Assembly: GCA_035582835.1 (NCBI GenBank)
Contig: JAYKAV010003432.1
Span: forward strand, 1,667,710-1,731,709
DNA: 64,000 bases
Source: Phoebastria nigripes
Taxonomy: Eukaryota; Chordata; Aves; Procellariiformes; Diomedeidae
Direction of reading: 5' to 3'
Positions 49,451 through 61,200 of the stretch are shown here, one piece after another (positions within the stretch are counted from its first letter, which is position 1; each line of letters begins with the position of its first letter). The notes under the pieces were generated by a model, which ran no database searches, was not told the DNA's origin, and worked only from the letters and a program-made list of their open reading frames with translations. The position numbers and the translations under genes are program-made.

Positions 49451-52400
49451 GGGCAGCTCTACAATTGCACACAGTAGCCAAGTGGTCTTACCCAGCTGCA
49501 TGTTTAGATGTCTACAGTTCTGAAAGGTAAGGAATAAATGTAGGTCACATTTTGGAAGAAAAACATGTTATNTTTATTGACATGTTTCTTTGAAGATTTT
49601 TGTTCTACATTGTAAATTCAGAAGTCAAAAGATGCAACGATAAGATCATTCATCTCTCCTATTAACTTCAGTCAGCTATGGAGTGTTATGGCTCTTAAAT
49701 GCGTCTTATTGACCAGTAATGAAGAATGCAGATGAAAAATTGGTATATGGTACAATGCATACTTATATTATCAAAACTATAAACTCTTCATGACAGCACC
49801 ACCTTTTTCCTATGCCTTCATATAACGTGATGGAGAATTATTCCACGATTCATCCAAGCTCCTAGTCTCTACAGGCACATAAATAATTAATAACAATAAG
49901 CAGTTAATTAATTTTGCAAGTAATGATATTGTTACTCTTTTGCCACTTTTGGGTAGGCACTAGAAATATTAATAGATCAAGGTGATGGGCAAAGCAAGGA
50001 AGTGTCAACAGTGCGGAAGATTAGACCATTCCCGAATAAAGCACAACTTACACCGCTCTGTGGGAAATTGATTCATATGCGAGAATTCAGACAGGATACG
50101 TTGGGAAACTAATTATTCAGAGGAAATCAGTAAGCCCCAGAGTTCTGGTGGGAACAGTGTGTGATAATCTACATGTAGCCACTCGGGGCTGTATGTTTTT
50201 TCAAGGGGATCACCTCCTGTGCAATGCCCCTATTTTGAAAAATGCTAATGGTTTTTTCAGAGTACACTCAGCACACAAAAGCAGTAAAATCATGCACATC
50301 TACCTCTGGGTGACAAGCGCTCATGCACAGAAAGCAAATCAGGCTTTGCTTAACTCAGGTCAAAATTTAAGGCTATTATGATGATTTCTGAATCCTACCG
50401 CCTTTCTACTCTCAGGAGAAGCTCTCCTTTTTCTTATAGCATTTTTGTGCTTCCTCCAGTATCACAAACATTTTCATTTGTCTCTGTACTATGCTGCCCA
50501 TGCTTTCTCACAGAGGCAAATGGTGCTCATTTGCTCTTACGAAAGTGTGACTCTCAGCAATGAAGCCTTCCTTTGGCCACTTGCACTAGTCAAAGGTCAC
50601 TGAAAGCATATTAGGGTGAAAAAGCAGTGTCTGAGACGCAAGACAGCCAAAGTACAGCGTTTGTCATTAACCGAGTACTTAAATTTGAGCTGTCACTTCT
50701 ATAAGTAGGCTGCTGCAAAACAAAGATAGGAAGTATAGAAGAACAGAAAGATTTCCTTCAAAGAGAAGTGCCTACCTGTTCCCTACCTAATCACTCAAGT
50801 CTAAATTTGGGTGCCTCATGTAAATGTCCTCCTAACGTAAGTGCCTAAATTGCCTGTCGAACCAGTAGAGAAGGTTAGACGCCTCTGAAGGCNTCCAAAG
50901 ACAGCTTATCCCCAGTGTCAAGCTGAGGGTAGGAAGGTTGGATCCCAACCTTAGACATCCAATGTCCAGTTAGTAAATAGTCCACATAGTCTGCATTATG
51001 GGCTTGGGTCAAAGGGACTTGCCAAAGCCAGGGGAAATCAGTGGTCCAACATTGAATGACANGTTATCTCCTAACCTCCTATCTGAATCCTTGAAAATCA
51101 TGCTCCCTACAGCCCCTCCAAAAAAAGCCCAATGCCCTGGGCCTGACGAGGTCTGTAAAGAAAGTAATGGAACCATCAACATATTTCTCCTTTTCATCTT
51201 TTTGTTGCTAACTAACAGTGAAAAAATCTTAGTAATTTCTTCCTAATCTTCTACAATACAGAATAAGAAACTCTAAACACAAGATCATCTTCTGCTACTG
51301 CCCAGAGTATCTTCTTTTCTTCTCTTTGAAAGTGATTTTCTCCCTATGAAGCTGCTAAAAGCCCACTTCACCCCTTGGAGTCTTTGTTATTTGTGAAGGC
51401 TCTCAGTCATCCTGACAAACATTGCTCACTGGGAGCACTTGGCAATCTCACCCTGCAGGTTTTCCATGACATTCACTCCTTTTCCATCTTCTTTACTACA
51501 GCCTGATATTTTTCAAAACTGTAGAAAGGTGACTTATTGATAGGCACAGCTTGTGAGAAATCTAGCTGCTTTTGATGGGATGTTCCTTGTTACAAACACA
51601 TCACCCTTCCACTTAGCTCTGGCAGTGGACTGTATATTCAGCTAGGCAATTTATTTATGTGCCATCTTGCTTGTAGCGGCATGCTGTAGATCACACAGCT
51701 TCCCTTCGTTATCAGCTGTGACAAGCGGGTATGACAAAAGTGTGACATTAAAGGTTACAACACTCAGATGCCTCTCCCAAGAGTAATCCAGTCCTGCCTT
51801 TCCTGCAGGACTCTGCTTCCAGGCCAGGATTGGCAGCAAGGAGATGTGGAGATGTTAGTCCCACATTCACAGTTTGTTTTCCTGGGAGACGCTTTACCCC
51901 CATCACTACCCTTTCCAGCACGTTGAATTCTTGCCAGGGTTTTCATCTAGGAGCAACAGTTGTAGAGCCACAGCTCTGACTTTGCTTCAGACTCTTGATC
52001 AATATAGCTCTTGTTCATGCTGCTTCTGCAAATGCATCTAAGGGGAAATTCATTTTGGAGGAGAGGGTTTGCACAGAACTTAAACAACATGGTTATCTTC
52101 TGTCTGTGTTACAGCAGCAGCTCACGACCCCACTAACCAGACTCTGTACAAGACTCTTGTCTTCGGTGCAACAGGCATACAGTATCACAGGAAAAGGATT
52201 TCAGCGGTGCATGTGTGAGACATTTTATTGTTGTCCGTGCGAGCATAAATTTCATCCCTAGTTTTTGCTAAATTCCATTATTATCTTTTGCTCAGGAGAT
52301 TTTTTGTCTTTATCATAACAAACTTGCAGCCATTAAAGAAATGCTAAGAAAGTGACCATAAGGATTAGTGATCTCNTCTGCAAGGACACTGCAACAGGAA

Positions 52401-55161
52401 AACAAAAGGGAAAAATCCCTCCATTATACAGAAAGAGATATCAAAGGCAATGTTCAGACAGAGTCTAAAGGCTGAGCAATTCCACACGTCTGCACCGTAA
52501 CACCCGATAACCCTCTCACATGCAGAACAAAGGCAGGGCATCCTTCGAGTCACCCATTATCTCTATTTTTCAACCTTCTCCCTCTAAACTCTCCTATTGT
52601 CATCTCTAAATTAAACATCTTCCATTTCAAGGCTTTGATCAACTCCACCTCAGCTCACATCTGTGTTAGAAAATTAACTCTCCTGTACCCGGCTGTCTCA
52701 TTCCTTTCTCTTAAGAAGTACAACCTGTTTCCTCTCAAAATCCACCCACAGGTCCCACGTATGCAGTCTTTGCAGACCAGACTATCTTTGAAAACCTGCA
52801 CAAGATGCACACAGTCAGGTATAAGAGTACTTAGTGTATTCTGCCCACCTCTGTTTGGTGAGAACCAGAGCTTCCATTACAGAGAGAGATGTTGCATACT
52901 GGGAAGGATTTCAGCAACTTGACTGCTCTCATCTCACTACAAAGAGCATCCTCAGCATCTGTCCTCCTCCTAGCAGTCTCACTTCAGTTATGAAGCATCT
53001 CCACGGATGCCATGGAGCCCTGAAATACTCAGGGACACCTAAAACTGGGTTCAGCCTCAGACCAGAAACATTCAGATTTGACTTGAGTGCCAAACCCTGG
53101 GATTTCTGTGGTGCTTTCTGCTTCATTTCACCCTCTCCCTTGCCAACACGCTCCAATTTCCGTGTCCCTGTATGCACATAATTTTCTCTTTTTGGAACTG
53201 TTTATATTGGCAAAGGTATTATTCTTATATTATTTGTTAAAGATAAGGGAGAGAATTATTGTCCAGGATGGGAGACAAGACTATTGCCTCTTTCACTGCA
53301 GTAACTTTTGTTATTCTTTGTTTTTAGAAGTATGACCACAATCTTTTCAAGGTATTAACTTTTGTTTTCTTTTTCCTGTAGGACTACCAAAGAAAAGAGA
53401 TTGAAGATAAAAAAAAATCTCATGGAAGGGAAATTTAACTTTAATANCAACTTACGTATTTTTTTTGCATTTCTTGATAAAGCTTAATTATAAAGCCTTC
53501 ATAGAATTAGCTTAAAAATAGACATCTCATGCAACAGCAATAATGATGCTGGTAATCTCCTTTTTTTTCCCCCCTTTTAAGAGATTAGAGTCTGACAAAG
53601 ACTGGGATAACAAAAAAAGAAATTGGTCACGGTTAATTTTAATACAGTAAGGCAGAAAAGAACAGCAGATAAATCTTTCAATACAGGAAACCCCAAAGCT
53701 TTCTTTGACGTCTATGCAGATACAGCTGAATTGAGAACCCTGTGTTCATTAATAAATTTAATACCAGACATCTTCACTGAATTAATCCTGTCCAGATATT
53801 GTTATTCCCCCAACCGAAGCCTTTTGAGAAAAAAAATCCTAAAAAATGCTTTCAGTTGGGAAAAACACCCAAACTTTGTCACTTCAGGGATGGAGGGGTT
53901 TGTTCCTTACCTTCTCCCTGCCCCTTTTCTTCCCCTCCAAACTTCCCCCACAACATTTTCCTTATTTTTTTTTTTTTAAACAGGTTTTCCTTTGTTTTAT
54001 TTTAGCACTGAAAAGGAACTCAGAGAAAGCAGGGCAAACCCTTAAAAGAGTGGTTCAGTAAAAAAACTTTGACTGTTCAAGCAGTCCCCACCGATAGAGT
54101 CGATATCTACATGTCTCAAGGATAGCAAACATCCCCATCTCTGATAATAACTTTTTAGAATAGTTTGGAAGGGAGATGCTTGTGGACTTCAACACTTCTT
54201 GAGCAGACCAAAGAAAAACCAAAGACAGTTATACAATTCAGTGACCCAAACTCTTAACCCATGCTAAGTCAATGGCTTAGTGCCTTTGCCAAGTGCTTTG
54301 AAGAGTCTGAGAGGATGAAACTACCAGGGGACCACTCCACACAAAACCGCGATAAAATGGACTTACGTGGGATTTCTGCTCTCTGCCTGGGACTTGGTAC
54401 AAGTGACCACTGTCAGCTGGGGAAGAGAAGCCAAACAGTGCAGCTGAGGACTTCATCAGCAGCCTTCACAAAGTCCTGGTGAGACACAATAGGTGGCCTT
54501 TTCCCTTTTACTCATCACAACATGCTCAGCCCTCAAATAGAAGTTTTAGGCAGAGATACTTAAACAAAACTAAGTGCTTGCTTCTTTGCAAAAATATTTC
54601 TTACTCATTCTTTCCCAGAGATTTCAAATTTTTCAGTTCCTCAAGGTTTCAAACCATGTCCACCGTCACAGCAGTGATGGGCACTGCTGCAGCTCCCGCC
54701 TGATGTGACAGCCTGCCTGCAGGTTGCTGCAGCAGCTGCAGAGTATCGATCCACAATTTAANCCTAGGACTAATGTCTGTTATTGTTCATGTGCTCTAAG
54801 CTCTGTAACGGCGTTAATTCTATTTTCAGAAAAATAAAACCTCTTCAATCCCTTACCTCCTTCTGCTTCCTGGGTGCTTGCTTTCACTACAGCAATTTGC
54901 ACAGTAGGTGGGAACTTGAGCCATACGCCCAGAAACATCCATTATGGATTGGAAGGGCTTTGCTACCATAACTTAAATAGCTTGCCCAGTCAAATTTAGA
55001 TTTCTCTCTTTCAGGGAGAGAAAAATTAGCCAGACCATTCCTGTTACATAAATGGAGAGCAATTCTCATAAGTTCAAGATCCTAAAGTTGCAGGAGAGAT
55101 TCTTGCAAAGCATTAGATATTACAGCACTTCGTTTCATATTCTGAATGTCCTTGGTATATT
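49451..55161. other. Non-genic stretch, 5.7 kb
   Basis: No gene is supported. Frames reach 118 codons (53623-53979 plus) but that one ends in a T-rich tract coding poly-phenylalanine. 50805-50975 contains repeated 'GTGCCT…AAAT' phrases and could be an old repeat, but was not assigned. Confidence 0.55.
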
Positions 55162-55171
55162 CCTTCTTGGT

Positions 55172-55260
55172 TTTTGCCTTTTTTTTTTTGCCTTTTTTTT
55201 TTTAAACTGATTTTTCAATTCATTTAACTGATTTTCAATTTTTAACTGAATTTCAATTCA
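55172..55260. repeat. T-rich tract and 20-bp tandem repeat
   Basis: Two TTTTGCC units with long T runs (55172-55203) are followed by about three copies of a 20-bp unit resembling TTTAACTGATTTTCAATTCA (55202-55260), each slightly diverged. Confidence 0.8.
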
Positions 55261-58200
55261 TGATGGCAGATCACCTTTTTGAGGAAAGATGAGGTGGTGA
55301 TGGAGTTAAACGGTGAGATAGAGATTGAATAATATGATTGTATGTATAATCCAAGTAGATATGGAAGTCATTTTTTTTCCTGTTCGAACACTGCGTGGCA
55401 TCCTTTTTCTTTGGATCCTTTAACATTTTCAGAAGAGAGAAGAACATTAAAAGAAACTTCTCATATTAAAAATCCAACCATCATGCAAGTTTTGCAAATC
55501 AAAAGCTGAGCTGACAATATGGGCAGCCTGAAATCACACCCCCTTTTTGATTTAAATGCTGAGTTCTCTCATTGCTACTGGAACTTTACAGATAATGGCC
55601 TACTCATACCCGTTGGTAATTCTTGCCTCCTGGTAATTTTTGCTGTGCTTGTAGCACCAGGCTGCGAACTCANTCCTTTTGTTCAGGAAAGAAATACCTG
55701 TAAATTGAGGCAGTTCACTTGCATGTAAGACCTCACAAGTGCTTTGGGTGATCGTCCCCACTATTTCTAGCTGCTCTGCTACAAAAAGTAGCGTCATCCT
55801 CTCCCGCCACGTTCAGAAGTACGTTCCAAACACAAGGACTTGACACGGTGCAAGATTACCTTTGATGAATGGCAGCACCGGCACCTCCCAGCCAAGAAAA
55901 CCTCCAGCACAGCAGAACGCAGGGACACACNGGCCAGGAAAACTTAATTTACCAATGCTAAATAGTGCTGGGATCCCTCTGAAGGAGAATTTCAAACTGC
56001 TGTCAGAGAAAAAAAAATAAAAAGACAAAAATCTTACTTTCTGAGTTTATTGTGCCTCCAGAACCGGGCTGAAAGGCGAGACTGCGAGATATTGATTGCA
56101 TTAGTAATTCTGTGCGACGCAGGAGCATCTTTCTGGGTCCAGCCTCTCCTTTAGAGCAGATAAGCCACGTTCTTCACATATTGTTCTTCCTCATCCATAT
56201 GCTGATGAGTACACAATAAAATATTTGTGTTAAAATACAAAATCAACCTAAAATTTACCATTTTTACCTCCCTTTAAGGCCTCCGTAAGTAATCATTTCC
56301 AAAGATGTTTACTAAGATAATTCCTAAAGGAAAGAATATAATTTTTTTCAAAAGAAGCATACTTTTGCCCTGAATGTCTTTTGATCTAGAAATAGCCACG
56401 TAATCTGATATTTTTGCTGAAAATGAAGTTTCAGGGTTATGAAGGCACAAAATTAGGAAAGAATCCATATAAAGTCTGATTAAATGAAGAAGTGCTAAAT
56501 ATTACGCTGATCTATAACCATCCGTGTACCTCAGGCCCTAAGAAAGGTGACTACCAAGCTACATCTTTGTAATTAATAAAGATTAAAAAAAAAAAACGAC
56601 TAAGAAAGCTTTTTGCTAGCTCAGGATCTCAATCACAGTTAAATTAGAAATATGTAATGTTAAACAGCATCTTCTAAGTGGTAATTCCACACGTCTGAGG
56701 AAATACATTTTAAAAAGCCTGAGAAACCTCAAAGGAACATTACTGAAAACTTCGTGAAGCCCCGGGAGGGGGAAGGCGGAGGGTGGCTCCTCCGGCCAGG
56801 GGCAACGCTCGCTCGCGCCTGTGAAATGCAGCCAGAGGGAAGGATGGCAGCAGCAATGCCTGTGGCAAACCAAGCAGCTACAGGCCACGTGCCATGAGAT
56901 ATCTGCACGTGAGCGTCGACCCTTCCTTTAGAGCAGTCACCGAAGCGCCTTGACACATCTGCCGGGTGAGGAGCCTGCTCCAGCAGACTCCACTGCCCAG
57001 CCATCGCAGGGCAGGGACCTCCTTGGGGGGATTTTCCTAAAGAAAGAGGCAAGGAAGGATGGCGGGAGGAGAAGAGATGAGCCTGGGCCATTTTCGTTAA
57101 TGAGAGTTTCTCACCACCCCTCCGGCACGGTGGTTTCACAAGCACTGCACGATCCGTAACGCCATCCCGAGAGGCTCAGCCTGGGAACCACCGTAAAAGT
57201 TTATTGCAGCTGTGGAAGCGAGAATAAACTAAAAATCACCCATTAGCATCATCCCATCCAGCAAAGACACACTTTGAAATCCTCTAGCTGGTTCCCAGCC
57301 ATTCCTGGGCNCCAGCTTTATTATATACCAGGGAACTAATTTTCTCATAAGCAGAACTTGCCACTTGTTTTTAAAAAGGGTAAGCATAACAACTTCATTA
57401 GAGCAGCTGGCATTTTGATGATACTTCTCATAGCTCACCTCAGCCACCACGGCCTCCCTCTGACAGGAGAAGGAACAGCAGCCATTTTATTTATTTATTT
57501 ATTTTGATAGGCAGAATTTTTCTGTAATCAAGTATTACATTTTAAGAAGCTGATTTTCTGAAGCATGAAATGGGTATATAAATACAATTCCATGACCTGT
57601 AACATCCAATTTCAGAATCTTTTATCNAGCAACAGCTATCTAACAGGAAACTAAAGATTCTCATTTCTTGGAAAGTTAAACGTAAATATTCAAAAGCATT
57701 AATCATGCCAAGTGAATTTTGGAACCTTACATTTATTTCAGATGTTTTGGTTTATTTGAATAAACCCAAAATGCAACGTTTTTTTTTTTCAAAGCCTGGG
57801 CATGTGTATCAAATTGCTTTTTCACCCCCTTTCCTTCTGTATCCTGCACAGACGTAACAACAGATCAAAGACACCGCTTATGCCCTACAGCCCCGGGGAG
57901 CGAAGCTGCCATTCCTCCCACCCCATGAGAACAAGGGCTATCTGACATCAGTGAGGATTTGGGACCTCTAAACTGTATCAGACCTTCAGGGACACAGGGA
58001 TTTGGGGTGCAGTCCTGTCTCTGCAGACAGAGCTGCTGTGTTTGGGGAGGGCAGGGTCGCACTGGGGGTGCAAGGGGTGCAGGGGCACCAGACGTGGATC
58101 TTAGTGCAATGCAAAGAGTCTGTGCCAGGACCTGGAGCAGAGCTCAGCTGGTCCTCANCCTGGGCTCTTGCCTACCCCTACCTTAACGCTTTTCTCCTAG

Positions 58201-61200
58201 ATCAAAACATGCCTGTTTTACAGTTCTTCCAATAAACTGTGCTTTGCTTTTTCCAGCTGAATGGTGCATTGCTTTTTTCTCCATCTTCAATCTCAAAGGA
58301 GCTTGTTTTTCCATGAACAGACTGACTCCCCAGGCCCTTACTACCGGTGATTATTATTTGGATTGCAGTGGTCTGCAGCAGTCCCAGGCTGCAATAAGGA
58401 TCTCTATGAACCAGGCTGATTGCACCCTGAAATACAACAGATAAAGCACTTCTTTCTGCATATCATCTCTTCTAAGCNGAGACGCTCATTTGCTAACCCA
58501 AATCGTGCCAGTTTTATAAGGTTTCAATGTTGCTCTTCACTGAACAGCACTTTTAAAATGACTTTACAACCTAGTGGCATTTTCCAGTCCAGCTCTACAG
58601 GGAAACCCATTGCTCTCCCACCCTGCCAGGCTCTGGGCGCAGTCCCGGCTCTCCAGTAGCTCTCTGGAAATGCCTATGGCCAGGACAGCCCTGCTTGGGG
58701 AATCTGGTGGCTGAACGAGCATCCAAGTCAAAGACAGTCGTCAGGAGAGCGTAGTGACTAGCAGAGGGCTAACCATTTGGGAGCTCAAATATTTGCCCAG
58801 TCACAGGCTGACCTGGGCTACTAAACGGATCTGGAATACCAATAATCACTTTTCTTGGGTCAAAACCAGTCTTGTGTTGATAGTTCCCCATTCTTGTTTA
58901 TCTGATGATACTGCTGCTACTGGGCACAGCGAGAGAGGGAAAAACACAGAGGGCAAAAGGTCTTCATCTCCTTAAACTGGTTTTATTACCTANAGAAATG
59001 CTTGTGAAACTGTGTCCTGTAGCCTCTTAGGTAGGTTAATTGCCAAAAGAGAGTTACAGAGTACTGACCTAAGCGTTGAAGTGAATTAGATCTGCAGGGT
59101 CCTGAGATGGGCTCTGCTTTGACATTCCTCGTCGAGACAACACTGCACAGGTCCACATTTAAAAGATAAACAGTTATTTTTCTTTAATTATCCAGCATCT
59201 GTCTGTTTCTATAACAGGCCAAAATTAACAAAGGAATCCTGGAAAGGTTGAGCTGGAGTTTAGTTTAATTGTGATCCCATTAAAAGCTCAGCAGCAATAA
59301 CCCCACTGATTTCCATAAGCTCCAATTTGACCCAATTGATTACATTATGCAAAGTAGAAATAAAAAGAGACTGGGCCACTACCTGTGCGGTGGCATTGGG
59401 CACTGGTGTGGTACTTACCGTCCAGGTGAGAGNGACTTCATCCAGATGGGGAAAACATGCACACTCGTCAGCCCCCACGATAGAGCGTTCAGTTTGAGTG
59501 CAACCACACGTGTGACAGAAAGGAGTTCTTTAAAAACACCAGAGAGGACGCCTGTGTGACAGTCACCTTTCCAGACACATGAATAATCATCGAGCACCAG
59601 CTGTCGTACAAGTCTCTGTATTGCTGTTGGATGAGCAGACCTGGAAGAGCTGATTATAAACGTTCTTCTTGAGGGGTGCAGTAATGGGAGAAAATGCTAA
59701 TTTGGCAGGAGAAAAAGACATGTTNCTTCAGAAATGTGAGCTGCCACTTTAGCGTTAGAATTATTGCAGCTCTTGGGAGAACAGGACCGTGCCCAGGAAA
59801 GGGTGAAGAAAAGCTACCTCTGCATGACAATTTGAGGAACTTTCTTCCTTTCATAAATCCTCTGCACACATAGGAAAAAAATGCCTATAAAGGAAGAGTT
59901 CCATTGAGGTTCTGGAGGAGATATTGAGGAAAGAGAAACATAAAATCTCTTTTTGTTGGAAAAAGAAGGGAGAGATTTATTTGGGCTCAATTAAAATTAA
60001 TTAGCATAGCAATACCATTTTGACTTTGTAAGCTTTCTCCACAAATCTCATCTCTCTGGCTACCATGGAACAGGAATTGCTAGAATTAGATGCATGGCAT
60101 ACATACACATCATTTTCTATTACCGTGGGTATTTAAGCCTGTGATATCGGTACCCTAGCACATAGTGGGGAACTAGAATGCTAACTTGCACAATTTACAC
60201 ATCTAGTTTAGATTCAAGCTTTTTTTTTTATTTTATTATTAAATGGAGGCAGGAATCACCTTCAACCCCCTTTGCAAGAGAAGAAACTGTGGTATTGAGG
60301 AGAGCCTCATCCCTGGGCTGAGCTCGANGAGAAGGGCAGTGGCAGAAGGGGGAGCACAGCTCTGCTCATCTTGCGGTGGAAACCCTTCATCCCCTGGGTT
60401 ACACCTGGANCCGTGTCCCTTCCTTCCCTCCCCACTCCAAATAATGTTCCAGAGAGGAAGTTATTTTTAATAAGAAAATATTGCAAACACAACTATAAAA
60501 ATTTGGTTCAAGCATTTTCACTTTTCACATCACTAAATCACAAAGTGCTTTGTGCTGGAAGGATTCCACAGGAANGAACACATCTGCCCACGGTGCTGGG
60601 ATAATAACGCCATAGGAAAAGGGAGGGCTGATGGGAACCATCAGAGTCATCAAGTCTTCTCCTGAGGAAAAAAAAAAAAAAACAACTCATCGGTGTCCTG
60701 CTACTGGCTAGCTTGCTTGCCAGTCCCACCAGTCATCTTACCATACAGGCAAAAGAAAGAGAAGGATAACAGGGACTGATGTCAAGAGCTCAACTCGTGT
60801 TCCAGGAGAGACCCCAGATGTGGAGGCTGTGTGACGACGTCTGTCCTCCGAGGACTCTTCAGGGTAAGAGAAACCCAGGGAAAGATGGAGCCGCTTGGAA
60901 TTGCCACAGCACAAGATGAGTCGACAAGATATTTTTGCCAAATCAATCAGTAGATTTTTTTCTTAAGAAATTCTACTCCTAAGCCATGTTGGTGGAATGC
61001 TAGTGCTGTTGTTCTCCTTGGGGTTTGGTGGGGTTTTTGATTTCGGGTTGGTGTTTTTTTTTTTTTTTTAGGAGTCAGAAGGATATTAGTGTTTGTTTTT
61101 CTTTTTTTGAAATAAATGATGCCAAAACACAGAGGTCCAAGACTCTTTGCAAGCATCCTTCATTACAATGAAACATTCATTTTGATGGATGCTATATTTC

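Noticed and set aside
53397..53440. Acceptor-like TTTCTTTTTCCTGTAG followed by a short open frame
   Set aside because: The frame stops after about 18 codons, is lysine-rich by composition and has no supporting context.
54710..54745. CTGCAG-rich palindromic phrase (GCTGCAGCAGCTGCAG)
   Set aside because: A short composition effect of CAG/CTG triplets; arms too short to be notable.
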